The notes beneath the pieces were generated by a model. The model made no database searches, was not told the DNA's origin, and worked only from the letters and a program-made list of their open reading frames with translations. The position numbers were made by a program, and so were the translations under genes. A DNA stretch of 64,000 nt from Flagellimonas hadalis (GTDB taxonomy: Bacteria > Bacteroidota > Bacteroidia > Flavobacteriales > Flavobacteriaceae), in the NCBI RefSeq assembly GCF_007785775.2, contig NZ_VNIK02000003.1, forward strand, positions 214,902 through 278,901. The letters run 5' to 3'. Positions 1-10,500 of this stretch are shown in pieces; within the stretch, counting starts at the first letter, position 1; every line of letters starts with the position of its first letter.

Positions 1-393
1 CTCTTCCTCCTTCGGCTGGCTCGGCTTTGGATCCAAGTCTATCTTGCCCACGGTCTTGGGGCCAGCGAGCTCGGCCTTGGCTTTGATCACCTGCTGTTCT
101 GCGTTCCGTTTCTCCCTGGCCAACCTGCGCTCTTCCTGCTCTTGTTCCATTTGGACCCGAATAGCTTCCTTTTCCTTGCGCTTTTCCTCGCCTACTTCTT
201 TGGAAGCTACCTTTTTGCTCTTATCCGTTTGGAATTCATCCAACAGTACCTGATACACCTCATCGGATATTTTTGTTGTGGGACGCGCCTCTATCTCATG
301 CCCCATAGAGGTGAGATGATCCACTGCCCTATCCAATGAAATGTTCAGTTCCCTAAGAACTTTGTTGAGTCGTATTGTTGGGTTTCCTGCCAT
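1..393 (-). CDS. infB: Translation initiation factor IF-2, N-terminal part (3' end beyond window)
   Basis: Only the first 131 codons are present; the gene runs off the left edge. The protein starts MAGNPTIRLNKVLRELNISL and continues with an IF2_N-type helical module (AVDHLTSMGHEIEARPTTKI), then a charged K/E/R/Q-rich linker typical of the long, low-complexity N-terminal region of Bacteroidota IF-2. The GTPase domain is outside the window. IF-2 delivers fMet-tRNA to the 30S subunit. The gene is last in the visible rimP-nusA-infB order, the same order as in most bacteria, and starts 41 bp after the nusA stop, so co-transcription is likely. Confidence 0.93.
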   Translation of the reverse strand, partial: MAGNPTIRLNKVLRELNISLDRAVDHLTSMGHEIEARPTTKISDEVYQVLLDEFQTDKSKKVASKEVGEEKRKEKEAIRVQMEQEQEERRLAREKRNAEQQVIKAKAELAGPKTVGKIDLDPKPSQPKEEE

Positions 394-434
394 AAATTGT
401 TTTACTTGCCCTAAAATTCGCTGCTAATATAAGT

Positions 435-1667
435 CTAATCTTCAAATTCTTCCTTGAGGATGCGTACGACCTCGCGGATTGTTTCTTCTTCCAGATCTGT
501 TCTTTTGATCAAATCGTTGACATCTTGTTCCAAAACACTACGGGCGGTGTCCAGTCCAATCTTCTTGAACTCTTCGATCACCCAGCTTTCTATTTCGTCG
601 GAGAACTCGGTCAATTCCACATCTTCTTCCACTCCTTCACGGAATACATCTATTTCATAACCAGTCAACTGACCTGCCAATCGTATGTTGTGCCCTCCCC
701 TACCGATGGCCTTGGAAACCTCATCTGGCTTCAGGTATACTTGGGCAGTTTTTTTCTCGTCGTTCAGCTTAACGGACGACACCCTTGCAGGGCTAAGGGC
801 ACGGGTCACCATCAACTGTGCATTGTTGGTCCAATTGATCACATCGATGTTCTCATTGCCCAACTCCCTCACGATACCATGGATCCTAGATCCCTTCATG
901 CCCACACAGGCCCCTACGGGATCGATCCTGTCATCATAGGAATCCACGGCCACTTTGGCTTTCTCTCCTGGGATACGGACCGCTTTTTTGATGGTTATCA
1001 GCCCGTCGAACACCTCTGGGATTTCTTGGAAGAACAATTGCTCCAAGAAAACAGGCGAGGTCCTGGACATGATGATGGTGGGCTTGTTTCCTTTCAGTTC
1101 CACGCTTTCGATGATACCTCTTACGTTGTCCCCTTTGCGGAAGAAATCTGATGGAATCTGTTTTTCCTTTGGAAGAATGATCTCATTCCCTTCATCGTCC
1201 AACAAAATTACGGCCTTATGTCGAATGTGGTGTACCTCTGCGGTATAAATCTCACCTTCAAGGTCCTTGAACTGTTTGTAGATGGTGGTATTGTCATGCT
1301 CGTGGATCTTGGAGATCAAGTTCTGGCGCAAGGCCAAAATGGCCCTTCTTCCCAAATCGATAAGCTTCACCTCTTCCGACACATCTTCGCCGACCTCAAA
1401 ATCGGGCTCTATCTTTCTCGCTTCGGAAAGGGAAATCTCCTCATTGGGGTCTTCCACTTCCCCATCTTCAACGACCACACGGTTTCTCCATATCTCCAAA
1501 TCCCCTTTGTCCGGGTTGATGATGATATCAAAATTGTCGTCAGAACCAAACTTCTTCTTTAGGGCACTTCGGAACACTTCTTCCAAAATGGCCATAAGGG
1601 TCACCCTGTCTATAAACTTATCGTCCTTAAACTCCGAAAAGGATTCGATGAGCGCTAGGTTTTCCAT
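435..1667 (-). CDS. nusA: Transcription termination/antitermination factor NusA
   Basis: A 410-residue NusA. The N-terminal RNA-polymerase-binding domain (about 1-130) is followed by an S1 domain (about 135-200, with EIILPKEKQIPSDFFRKGD) and two KH domains (about 205-345; landmarks DPVGACVGMKGSRI and AIGRGGHNIRLA, the GxxG loops). It ends after a short acidic tail and lacks the C-terminal acidic repeats of E. coli NusA, as is normal for Bacteroidota. It binds the elongating polymerase and modulates pausing, termination and antitermination. It lies 12 bp after rimP in the same operon. A terminator-like hairpin in the operon leader could let NusA control its own synthesis, as is known for the E. 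coli operon. Confidence 0.97.
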   Translation of the reverse strand: MENLALIESFSEFKDDKFIDRVTLMAILEEVFRSALKKKFGSDDNFDIIINPDKGDLEIWRNRVVVEDGEVEDPNEEISLSEARKIEPDFEVGEDVSEEVKLIDLGRRAILALRQNLISKIHEHDNTTIYKQFKDLEGEIYTAEVHHIRHKAVILLDDEGNEIILPKEKQIPSDFFRKGDNVRGIIESVELKGNKPTIIMSRTSPVFLEQLFFQEIPEVFDGLITIKKAVRIPGEKAKVAVDSYDDRIDPVGACVGMKGSRIHGIVRELGNENIDVINWTNNAQLMVTRALSPARVSSVKLNDEKKTAQVYLKPDEVSKAIGRGGHNIRLAGQLTGYEIDVFREGVEEDVELTEFSDEIESWVIEEFKKIGLDTARSVLEQDVNDLIKRTDLEEETIREVVRILKEEFED

Positions 1668-1679
1668 TAGCTACTACAA

Positions 1680-2141
1680 TTAAAATTTTAATATGACTTT
1701 TGCTTCTTTGATATCAGAAAATGCAATGTCCTGCTTTTTCTGTACGGTAACTTTCCCTTTCCCTTCGGGCTTAGGCTCGCGGGCCTTCCACTCCAAGGTA
1801 ATATTATTTTCCGAGGTTTGTACCAGCGTGCCCTCCAATTCTTCGGCACCTGTCCTCACCTTTAAAATCCTACCAATATTCTTGGTGTACTGTCGCGGAT
1901 ACATCAAAGGTGATGTGGCCCCTGCCGAGGTGACTTCCAGTGAAAAATCCTCTTCCTCACGATCCAGGTTGTGCTCAATGGCACGGCTTATGTCCATGCA
2001 ATCCTTGAGGTTCACCCCATTGTCCCCGTCCAGGACCACCCTGATGGTGTTGTCGCCACCCATCGTAAAATCAATCAAAAACAAGGACGGACGCTCATCC
2101 AAAGCCTTGTTCAACAGTGATTCCACTTTTTCCTTCAGCAT
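1680..2141 (-). CDS. rimP: Ribosome maturation factor RimP
   Basis: A 153-residue protein of the RimP (YhbC/DUF150) family, needed for 30S subunit maturation. The N-terminal alpha/beta domain contains IDFTMGGDNTIRVVLDGDNG and DCMDISRAIEHNLD, followed by DFSLEVTSAGATSPL, the family's signature region. The C-terminal SH3-like barrel (about 85-153) contains RILKVRTGAEELEG. Position immediately upstream of nusA confirms the assignment. ATG start at 2141; the leader upstream holds a promoter and a GC-rich hairpin listed separately. Confidence 0.95.
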   Translation of the reverse strand: MLKEKVESLLNKALDERPSLFLIDFTMGGDNTIRVVLDGDNGVNLKDCMDISRAIEHNLDREEEDFSLEVTSAGATSPLMYPRQYTKNIGRILKVRTGAEELEGTLVQTSENNITLEWKAREPKPEGKGKVTVQKKQDIAFSDIKEAKVILKF

Positions 2142-2151
2142 AACAATTCAG

Positions 2152-2179
2152 AATAAAAGAGGGGACTCGAAGTCCCCTC
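2152..2179 (-). terminator. Terminator-like hairpin (possible attenuator) in the rimP-nusA-infB leader
   Basis: On the minus strand, between the promoter at 2209-2240 and the rimP start at 2141, there is a perfect 9-bp stem GAGGGGACT/AGTCCCCTC (arms at 2159-2167 and 2171-2179) with a 3-nt loop, followed at once by TTTTATTC. That is the form of an intrinsic terminator, but it lies about 10 nt upstream of the first gene, so it would act as an attenuator. In E. coli the equivalent operon has leader terminators used in NusA autoregulation; function here is inferred. Confidence 0.6.
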
Positions 2180-2208
2180 ATGAATACTTGTATATCCGTT
2201 CAGTGGTG

Positions 2209-2240
2209 CAAATATACAACAAATATTACCTTTTGTGCAA
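2209..2240 (-). promoter_or_regulatory. Bacteroidota-type promoter of rimP-nusA-infB
   Basis: Reading the minus strand: TTG (2238-2240), 21-bp spacer, TATATTTG (2209-2216). This matches the flavobacterial consensus TTG-N17..23-TAnnTTTG. The predicted start of transcription is near 2202, giving a leader of about 60 nt that contains the hairpin at 2159-2179. Confidence 0.6.
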
Positions 2241-2490
2241 CCCCCTTTCCATCAAAGACTTTCTTTGCCCGATATTTAACAAGGGAGCCATAAAAAACAC
2301 AAGGACCATCGACCCAACAAACCATTGAGACCCCCATCTTTTATATGTCAGACCCTGTCTCATCGACAAAATGCAACGTAGGAAACCATAGGTATCCACA
2401 GTTTACCATAGCTATTCTTCCATTTCACAACAAATATTTTCCACAGAGTGTGTGCCGACTAGTTTTGCACCCGTAAAAGTATATTTGGTC
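2241..2490. other. Intergenic region with no recognised gene
   Basis: Together with the rimP leader this makes a 349-bp gap between divergent genes. I find no RNA gene or convincing ORF. A TATATTTG box at 2480-2487 lies only 3 bp before the ATG at 2491 and has no TTG at the right distance, so the promoter of the surface-protein gene is not identified. Confidence 0.5.
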
Positions 2491-5400
2491 ATGGGAATAT
2501 TTTCTATTGGACGTCCGCTCCGTGGTTGTACCACCGGCAGGATTGTTTTTTTTATCTTTTTCCTTCAAGGGACCTTGTCCCTGTTTTCCCAGACCACACT
2601 TTGGAGCGAGAACTTCAACAGCTACTCCAACGGCACAGAGAATGGCACCGCAACCGGTCCTTCCGCAACCAGTTGGACCACCAATAGGCCTGGACGGCTT
2701 ACCATACAGGACAGCAGGGTTCGAGGAAGGGATCTGGATGCTGAAAGTACCTGGCAAACCGGCCCAATAAACATTTATGGGTACACCTCGGTAAGTTTCA
2801 GTTTGGATGCATACGTAAACACTGCCAGCAATTTTGAGCAGGGTTCGGATTATTTTATCGGGGAATATCGGGTGGATGGTGGTTCTTGGACCCAGTTTGA
2901 GAATGCCTCCGGAGATTCAAGTCCCTCTGACCCCTTAGGTCCCTCTTATACCGTCAATCTTGCCTCAACAGGATCCACCCTTGAAATTAGGGCCCGGATG
3001 TTCAACAACTCTACCAATGAGCATTATTATATAGATAATGTGGAGGTTGAGGGTACTTTGGATCTCTGCAACGGGGAAGTTGACTTTGAGTTTTATGACA
3101 GTTCGCCTTCGGGAAGCACAGTGGACAACATTCCGACTTCTGGGGCATTGGCCACGGGTGCATTCACCAGTTTTGATGTCGATGCACTTCAAAACCAAGA
3201 GGATCCGGGAGATACCGACAACTTCAGCATTCGCTATATAGGTTACCTTCAGATAGACACAGCAGGCTCCTATACCTTTTATACCACATCGGATGACGGT
3301 TCCAAATTATACATCGATGGCACCCAAGTGGTGAACAATGATGGTGCCCATGGCTCCCAGGAAAGATCGGGAAGCATTACACTGACCACTGGTCTGCATG
3401 ACATCACCGTACTTTTCTTCGAAAATGGAGGGAGTGAAAACCTGTCCGTGCAATATCAGGGACCATCCATTTCCAAACAGAACATTCCATTTTCCAAGCT
3501 CTATTCCAATTGCAGTGTTGCAGTGGCCGACTTGGACGGCGATGGCATTGGTGATGATGTGGACGTAGATGACGATAACGATGGTATTTTGGATACCGAT
3601 GAATGTGGGGGTCTTGGCGGCAATTATGCACAGGTATCAACCAACCTAAGACATTTTAGCAACCCAGCCAGCGCACAGGGCAACCCCGGAACAACTTATG
3701 CATCCAATCCGCCCAGCGTATATCCCGGTGCGAGCTCCAGACTATTATTGGAATTTCCTGAAGCACTTCCCATCGGGACACTGGTACGTGTTTATGTAGG
3801 GGCGGACCCAGGCGTATCAAGCACCAATATGCAAATACAGCGTACCAATGCAACAGGAACTTCCAATAGTTGGTTGGCAGATGCCAATGGCACAACACCC
3901 GGCACCATTCGGGAAGTGACATTTACGGTATCGGGTAGCAGTTTACAATACATCCGTGTGGAAGCGTGGCAAGTTGGTGCGAGGGTCTATGGAGCCAGTT
4001 ATGGCGGATCCGTGGATTGCACCACAGTGGATACCGATGGGGATGGCATTCCCAACTATCAGGATCTGGACAGTGACGGGGACGGCATCCCTGATAATGT
4101 GGAGGCACAGGCATCATTGAACTATATTGCCCCCTCTGGAATAGATGCAAATAACAATGGCTTGGACGATGCTTACGAAGCCGCAGGGATTTCCCCTGTT
4201 GACACCGACGGGGATGGAACTCCAGATTTTATGGACACCGACAGTGACAATGATGGCACCAATGATACCACTGAGGCCACTTTGACCCTCTCGGGCAACG
4301 ATAGCGACGGTGATGGGCTCGACAATGCCATGGACACCTCTGCAGATTATAGTGATCCAGGAGGAAGAATAGACAATCCCTTGAACACCAATGGCGGCTC
4401 CTTGATGCTTCCCGATTCCGATGGCGATGTGGCCACAGGCGGGGACCTTGATTTCAGGGACGATACCAATGATGGCAACCAACCCCCATCCATAATAGCG
4501 ACCGGGGACCAAATATTCTGCCCTGGTGATCCAATTGCCGTTGTTGAAAGTGTTTCCATTACCGATCCCGACAGCAGCACCTTGGAAGCTGTTTATGTAC
4601 AGATCACCTCTAATTATGACAATACGGGCGACCTCTTGACCCTGACCGGTTCGCACCCCAATATCACAGCAAGTTGGAGCGCCTCCGAAGGAAGATTGAC
4701 CTTGGAAGGCCCTGCCACACTTGCGGAATTTGAGGCCGCAATCAGCGCGGTCATGTTCCAGACCACGGCCACTGTCGCCAGCGGGGACGCCAGAGGGTTT
4801 TCCATAGTGATGAACGAAGCCAACTATCTGGCTTCCACAGGTCACTATTACGAATATGTACCCTCGCTGGGCATTACCTGGACCTCGGCCCGAGATGCCG
4901 CGGCATTGCGCAACTTCTATGGGCTGCAAGGCTATTTGGCCACCATTTCCATTCAGGATGAGTCCGACCTTTTGGGATCCCAGGCCCCTGGCGCAGGATG
5001 GATCGGCGCCAGCGATGCTGCCCTTGAAGGCGATTGGTACTGGGTGACAGGACCAGAGGCAGGGACCCTGTTCTGGAGAGGGGGCGCAGGCGGCACCGCC
5101 TTTGCCTACGAATTCTGGAACGGTGGGGAACCCAACAATTCAGGGGATGAAGACTATGCGCATATTACCGCACCGGGAGTTGGGGCACCAGGCTCTTGGA
5201 ACGACCTTTCCAATACTGGAGCGGCGAGTGGTGATTATCAACCCAAAGGATATTTGGTGGAATATGGCGGTATGCCCGGTGACCCCGCTGGACCCAATAT
5301 TGCCGCAACAACTTCCATAACCGTTGAGAACGTTGCGCCTACCGCAAGTAGCCCGACTCCTATAAACGTCTATTGTTCCGATGACATCCCCGCTCCTGAT

Positions 5401-5913
5401 GTGACCGTCATCACGGACGAGGCGGACAATTGTGACACAGACCCCACTGTCACTTTCATAAGTGATGTGAGCGATGGTGGCAACCCAGAGACCATAACCC
5501 GCACCTACAGGGTCACTGATGATGCCAGCAACACTTTTGACGTACAACAGACCATTACAGTCACACCATTTTCAATAGCGACCCAACCTGTAAACCAAAG
5601 CATCATTGTTGGTGCCAATGGAGGTTTTTCGGTGACAGCAAGTGGTACGGACACCTATCAATGGGAAGTCAGTACGGATGGTGGAAGTAGCTTTGCCCCT
5701 ATTTCCGATGGAGCTGAATATTCGGGAAGTCAAACGGCCAACCTTACTGTAGTTACACCCGATTTGGGCAAGAACGGATATGTATTCCGTGTCCTGGTCT
5801 CCAATTCAACAGCTTCCTGTGATGCCCTGACTTCCAATGGGGCCGTACTTACCCTTAGTGTGGGAACGGTGATCACCAACAGGAAAATCACATATAGGGT
5901 GAACAAGAACTAG
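2491..5913 (+). CDS. Large secreted multidomain surface protein (PA14, TSP3, C-type lectin, Ig-like)
   Basis: About 1140 residues. A hydrophobic stretch ([15 protein letters not shown]) ends a signal peptide. Then come a jelly-roll-like region (about 35-185), a PA14 domain (about 190-337; [19 protein letters not shown]), calcium-binding thrombospondin type 3 repeats (about 349-372 and 514-650; DSDGDGIPD-like units), and a C-type lectin domain (about 783-928) with WIGASD, the EPN sugar-binding motif and WND. These are followed by a HYR-like segment (about 950-1025) and an Ig-like domain (about 1025-1125). It probably binds glycans at the cell surface. The protein ends [15 protein letters not shown]; neither a type A nor a type B (CHU_C) T9SS sorting domain is visible. 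The ATG at 2491 is chosen because it directly precedes the signal peptide; a GTG at 2452 is in frame upstream. Confidence 0.85.
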   Translation: MGIFSIGRPLRGCTTGRIVFFIFFLQGTLSLFSQTTLWSENFNSYSNGTENGTATGPSATSWTTNRPGRLTIQDSRVRGRDLDAESTWQTGPINIYGYTSVSFSLDAYVNTASNFEQGSDYFIGEYRVDGGSWTQFENASGDSSPSDPLGPSYTVNLASTGSTLEIRARMFNNSTNEHYYIDNVEVEGTLDLCNGEVDFEFYDSSPSGSTVDNIPTSGALATGAFTSFDVDALQNQEDPGDTDNFSIRYIGYLQIDTAGSYTFYTTSDDGSKLYIDGTQVVNNDGAHGSQERSGSITLTTGLHDITVLFFENGGSENLSVQYQGPSISKQNIPFSKLYSNCSVAVADLDGDGIGDDVDVDDDNDGILDTDECGGLGGNYAQVSTNLRHFSNPASAQGNPGTTYASNPPSVYPGASSRLLLEFPEALPIGTLVRVYVGADPGVSSTNMQIQRTNATGTSNSWLADANGTTPGTIREVTFTVSGSSLQYIRVEAWQVGARVYGASYGGSVDCTTVDTDGDGIPNYQDLDSDGDGIPDNVEAQASLNYIAPSGIDANNNGLDDAYEAAGISPVDTDGDGTPDFMDTDSDNDGTNDTTEATLTLSGNDSDGDGLDNAMDTSADYSDPGGRIDNPLNTNGGSLMLPDSDGDVATGGDLDFRDDTNDGNQPPSIIATGDQIFCPGDPIAVVESVSITDPDSSTLEAVYVQITSNYDNTGDLLTLTGSHPNITASWSASEGRLTLEGPATLAEFEAAISAVMFQTTATVASGDARGFSIVMNEANYLASTGHYYEYVPSLGITWTSARDAAALRNFYGLQGYLATISIQDESDLLGSQAPGAGWIGASDAALEGDWYWVTGPEAGTLFWRGGAGGTAFAYEFWNGGEPNNSGDEDYAHITAPGVGAPGSWNDLSNTGAASGDYQPKGYLVEYGGMPGDPAGPNIAATTSITVENVAPTASSPTPINVYCSDDIPAPDVTVITDEADNCDTDPTVTFISDVSDGGNPETITRTYRVTDDASNTFDVQQTITVTPFSIATQPVNQSIIVGANGGFSVTASGTDTYQWEVSTDGGSSFAPISDGAEYSGSQTANLTVVTPDLGKNGYVFRVLVSNSTASCDALTSNGAVLTLSVGTVITNRKITYRVNKN

Positions 5914-5929
5914 CGGGCCTGCACAGAGG

Positions 5930-7060
5930 TCACTCTTTTCCCAATGTATCCATCAACGAAAAGCAGAGCTGATCTACGTTCCTGGATTTCTTGTGAAAGG
6001 CTGAAATATTGGACAGGATGATGACGCCATTTTTGGTGTTCACATCAAGCACCATGGATGTGGAGTACCCTCCGGTTCCTCCATTGTGCCAATACCATTT
6101 GGCCCCATTCTTTCTATGGATGATGAACCAACCCAACCCAACATCCCTGGAGTCGTTTTCCGTGAACGTTTTTCTTCTTGTAAGGACCAATTCCCTGTTG
6201 AGGGTATCAAACTGTGCCAATGCAAATTTTGAAAGGTCTTCCGTGGTCGAATAGATGCCGCCCGCACCGATCAGCGCACCCGAATCCCAATTTGGCGTTG
6301 GCCTTCCTTTGTCGTCCAGCCCCTTTACCAAAACATTGCCCACCTCTTCTTTTTTGGTTGTGGAGCTGGCCATGCCATACTTACTGAATATCCGTTCCTC
6401 CAACAATTGCCCAAAGGGCTTTTGGGAATACTTCGTGAGGGTATAGGAAAGCAACCCCATTCCCAAATTGGAATAGGAGCTCTTTGTCCCTTTTTCATAT
6501 TCCAATGCCACTTTATCCTTCAGATATTCCTCCAACTTTTCCCCATCATAGTTCTTGTAGGGATTCTTTGGGGTCAAAAAAGCCAAAGCATGGATATTGG
6601 AGGGTAGACTGGGCAATCCCGACGTATGGTTGGCCAATTCAAGGAACGTAAAGTCCAACCCCTCATTAAAGTCAAAGTCAAAATAACCATTGATCCTGTC
6701 GTCCAAAGACAGACTACTATCGATAATATAATTGGCGAGAAGCGTCGTGGTGAACACTTTTGTGATGGAACCTAGCTCAAATGCCTTGTCGTGATTTTCA
6801 ATGGTTTGGAGTGTATCGTTCAGACGTATTGCCCCATAATGGTCCACATTGCCGTTATGGATAAAAGCAAATGACACTTGTGTCCCATTTGAAAAATCCT
6901 TCAGCTTGGAGAAAATGGTGTCCGTTTGCCCCAAAAGTAGGTTTCCAGCCTCCAGTCCATTTTCTGCTGGCTTGGGAATTTCATCCTCACCACAAGCAAG
7001 CAAGGCCGCTATAATGATAATAATCACAAAAACCTTGGCCATCAATTCCTTTCGCTTCAT
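5930..7060 (-). CDS. Serine hydrolase lipoprotein, class C beta-lactamase/PBP family
   Basis: A 376-residue protein with a lipoprotein signal (lipobox LLAC with Cys at about 23), so probably anchored in a membrane facing the periplasm or outside. It carries the three motifs of the class C beta-lactamase/DD-peptidase fold: SITK (Ser98/Lys101), YSN (196-198) and HNG (325-327). The natural substrate is not evident; members hydrolyse peptides, esters or beta-lactams. Convergent with the surface-protein gene (16 bp between stops). A second member of the family lies at 11414-12502, but the two are not tandem copies. Confidence 0.9.
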   Translation of the reverse strand: MKRKELMAKVFVIIIIIAALLACGEDEIPKPAENGLEAGNLLLGQTDTIFSKLKDFSNGTQVSFAFIHNGNVDHYGAIRLNDTLQTIENHDKAFELGSITKVFTTTLLANYIIDSSLSLDDRINGYFDFDFNEGLDFTFLELANHTSGLPSLPSNIHALAFLTPKNPYKNYDGEKLEEYLKDKVALEYEKGTKSSYSNLGMGLLSYTLTKYSQKPFGQLLEERIFSKYGMASSTTKKEEVGNVLVKGLDDKGRPTPNWDSGALIGAGGIYSTTEDLSKFALAQFDTLNRELVLTRRKTFTENDSRDVGLGWFIIHRKNGAKWYWHNGGTGGYSTSMVLDVNTKNGVIILSNISAFHKKSRNVDQLCFSLMDTLGKE

Positions 7061-7201
7061 TTGACAACTGTTTAAAACTAAATTACAACTTAAACCATTT
7101 CACCAAAGGTGAGAACACACTCCATGGTTCAAATTTGTTGACATGGGATGTTATATCGTCAATTGAGAGAGGGGGATATTGCAATGGCAACCAGAACAAA
7201 T

Positions 7202-7237
7202 AAAAAAACCCCTACAAATCAATTGTTTATAGAGGTT
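7202..7237 (-). terminator. Intrinsic terminator downstream of tRNA-Gln
   Basis: On the minus strand an 8-bp stem AACCTCTA/TAGGGGTT (one G-U pair; arms at 7230-7237 and 7207-7214) is followed by a run of T (7202-7208). It begins 7 nt after the tRNA 3' end. Confidence 0.7.
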
Positions 7238-7244
7238 TATTTTG

Positions 7245-7316
7245 TTGGCCTACTAGGACTCGAACCTAGAATGACTGAACCAAAATCAGTAGTGTTGCCA
7301 ATTACACCATAGGCCA
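7245..7316 (-). tRNA. tRNA-Gln (UUG)
   Basis: A 72-nt cloverleaf on the minus strand: 7-bp acceptor stem TGGCCTA/TAGGCCA, anticodon arm ACTGA-TTTTGGT-TCAGT with anticodon TTG, T arm with GGTTCGAGTCC and discriminator A. The 3' CCA is not encoded, as is common in Bacteroidota. Confidence 0.95.
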
Positions 7317-7357
7317 GTACCATATAAAAGCCAAACTTGATTCAGCTTTTGAGCGTG

Positions 7358-7387
7358 CAAATTTATAACAAACTTTGGTTTCAACAA
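7358..7387 (-). promoter_or_regulatory. Promoter of tRNA-Gln
   Basis: On the minus strand: TTG (7385-7387), 19-bp spacer, TAAATTTG (7358-7365), followed by GCAC. It matches the flavobacterial TTG/TAnnTTTG pattern and lies about 40 bp upstream of the tRNA 5' end. Confidence 0.6.
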
Positions 7388-7508
7388 ATATTTTGGCAAG
7401 TTTAAAACCTATTTTTATCATAGCCTGCTGTTAAAGCTTTTCCAAAAATGGCCGACCTTCTATTCTATATTTACTAAATTCGCCACAATTCGGTTAACGA
7501 CCAGTTCT

Positions 7509-10500
7509 ATGTTCGAAAAAAACTTCAGAAAATGGGATACCATCCTAGGGTGGGCATCCTTTGCCATTGCCTTTATCGTTTATGCCCTGACCGTTGAACC
7601 CACAGGAAGTTTTTGGGATGCCGGGGAATACATTTCCACCGCTGCCAAGTTGCAGGTGGGACACCCTCCTGGGGCCCCTTTGCTTCAGATGATAGGTGCC
7701 TTTTTTTCCATTTTTGCCTTTGGCGACCCTTCCAAAATTGCCTTGATGGTGAATGCAGTATCCATTGTGTCCAGTGCCTTTACGATATTGTTCACTTTCT
7801 GGACCATAACCAACCTGACCCAAAAACTCATTACCAGTAACAGTCCCATGTCAAACAGCAAGGCCATTGCCATATTGGGAAGCGGTCTGGTGGGCGCATT
7901 GGCCTTTACTTTTTCCGATAGTTTTTGGTTCAATGCCGTGGAGACCGAGGTCTATGCCATGGCCAGTCTCATCATGGCACTTTTGCTATGGTTGGGACTG
8001 AAATGGACGGACAATCTGGAGGACCCAAGAGGACACCGATGGCTTTTGCTCATCTGCTTCGTGGTCGGTCTTACCTTTGGTATACAGTTCATGGGCTTTT
8101 TGGCCATTCCCTCGATTGGTCTGCTATATTATTTCAAAAAATACAAGACCACTACGGTCAAGTACTTCCTATTGGCCAACATCATTGTAGTGGCCGTTTT
8201 GATATTGGTCTATAAATTCTCCCTGACCTATGTGCTCGAGCTCTTTGGCTGGAGCGAGGTCTTCTTCATCAATGAGATCGGGCTTCCGTTCAATTCCGGT
8301 TCCATCATCATGGGGCTGTTGTTTGTCGCCGCCTTCTATTTTGGACTGCGCTATACGCGAAAGCACAACTTCTACAGTGGGCACTTGATCATCATGTGCC
8401 TCATGTTCCTCATCCTTGGTTTTTCCTCATGGTTGATGCTCCCCATCAGGGCCAATGCCAAAACCGTGGTCAACGAGAACAATCCCGCCGATGCGCGTGC
8501 CCTTCTGGCCTATTACAACAGGGAACAGTATCCTGGGGTGGACAGTCCAATTTATGGGGCCTACTATTCGGATTCCTTTGCCCCCTCCGGTGAGGATAGG
8601 GACGATAGCCCCAAATACGAAAAGGACCTACAATTGGGCAAATATGTCATCGTGAACAAGTACAAGGATGCAGTCCCGGGGCCCAACGAAAAGCATGTAG
8701 GACTGCTGCCCCGTATGTGGAGCGACCAACATGCCGAAAACTACATGCGCTATTTTGGCGTATTGAATTTCCGAATCAAATCCGAATACATCTCCAATAA
8801 CGAACTAAGGGATGCCGTGGGCCAATTCAAGGCGGCCTATGCCCAAGGAGAGCTGGATGCCGAACAGTATATCCGTTTCCTTCGGGAATTTGGGGAGTAT
8901 ATCGAAGTGGAGCCTCCCACACTTGGACAGAACCTCCGTTACATGTTCGAGTTCCAGTTTGGCTATATGTATATGCGCTATTTCATGTGGAACTTTGTGG
9001 GCAAGCAGAACGATGTGCAGGGCCGCTACGATGACAATGGCGACTGGCTCAGCGGTATCGGTTTTGTGGACAGTCTCCGCTTGGGCAGTCAAGAGAACCT
9101 TCCAAGTGACTGGACGGACAACAAAGGGCGCAACACCTATTTCTTCTTGCCATTGCTATTGGGCATTCTGGGCATTGTTTTCCAGATTTCCAGAAACCCC
9201 AAACAGTTCTGGGTATTGTTCATCTTTTTTATGTTCACTGGGCTTGCCATACAATTTTATACCAACCCCTACATCTTCCAACCCCGTGAAAGGGACTATT
9301 CCTTGGTAGGATCTTTCTACATATTCTGTATATGGATCGGGATCGGGGTGTTTGGCCTTTACGAAGAGTTCAAAAAACTATTGACCCCAAAAATAGCGGC
9401 CCCTGCCATAACCACTATATGCCTTTTGGCCGTTCCCTTGCTCATGGCCTCCCAGAACTGGGACGACCATGACCGCTCCGACAGATATACCGCGCCTTCC
9501 ACTGCAAAGGCCTATCTGGATTCCTGCAAGGAGGATGCTGGTGCTATCCTATTCACCATAGGTGACAACGATACCTTCCCGCTGTGGTACATCCAAGAGA
9601 TCGAGAACTACCGGACCGATGTCCGTATTGTCAACACCAGTCTTTTTGCCACGGATTGGTACATTGACCAGATGAAGAGCAAAGCTTATGAGAGCGACCC
9701 CATTCCATCCCAATTGACACATGACAAATATCGGTATGGGACCCGGGACGCCATTTATTACCAAGGCATCACCGACAGCCGATGGGCCATCAAGGATTTC
9801 ATGAACTGGGTAGGGAGCGACAAACCGCAGACCAAGTTCAGGCATATTTTGGAAAGCCGTGGCGCAGACCTCAGCGCATACCCGGAAAACAATCTGGACA
9901 TTGTGTATTACCCCACCAATAAGATCAGGATCCCTGTGAACAAGCAGAACGTGCTGGAAAGTGGCTTGGTCAAGGAGAAAGATTCCGCATTGATCGTGGA
10001 CTATATCGACATCGACCTTCCGCAGAGCGCATTGCCCAAAAACCGCATCATGATGCTGGATCTGATCGCCAACAACGATTGGAAACGTCCTATCTATTTC
10101 TCGGGGGGTAGTTTTGACAGTGCCGAGTACATCTGGATGAAGGATTACCTGCAAATGGACGGATTGGTCTATAAATTGGTGCCTATCAGGACCCCGAACA
10201 GGAATTCTTTTGAAATGGGCCGCATCGATGCTGAACTGACCTATGACATTGTAAAAAAATGGGAATGGGGCAATTCGGGCAGTGATGACATCTACCACGA
10301 CCCCCAGACCCGCTCGCAGGGACTCTCCTTTAGGAGCAATATTGCCCGATTGATGGAGACCCTGATCGAGGAGAAGAAAATCGACAAGGCCAAAAATGTC
10401 ATCGACATCGCCATGACCAACATGCCCGTGGAACATTTTGGCTTCTATGCCTTTGTGGAACCCTTTGTGGATGGGTACTACAAAGTGGGCGAGACCGAAA

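Noticed and set aside
525-1151. 208-residue open frame antisense to nusA
   Set aside because: It lies wholly inside nusA on the other strand, with low-complexity Phe/His/Pro content and no domain; a shadow of the coding bias.
2480-2487. TATATTTG as promoter of the surface-protein gene
   Set aside because: Only 3 bp before the ATG and no TTG at 17-23 bp; it would make the transcript leaderless, which I cannot support.
4114-4929. 271-residue open frame antisense to the surface-protein gene
   Set aside because: Glycine/isoleucine-rich translation is the mirror of the Asp/Gly/Thr-rich TSP3 repeats; no independent gene signs.
2491-5913. Surface protein as a classical T9SS type A or type B cargo
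   Set aside because: The expected C-terminal sorting domain is not visible; the chain ends right after an Ig-like domain with a short basic tail.
9549-10436. 295-residue open frame antisense to the GT117 gene
   Set aside because: No recognisable domain, no start context, and fully inside a well-supported gene.
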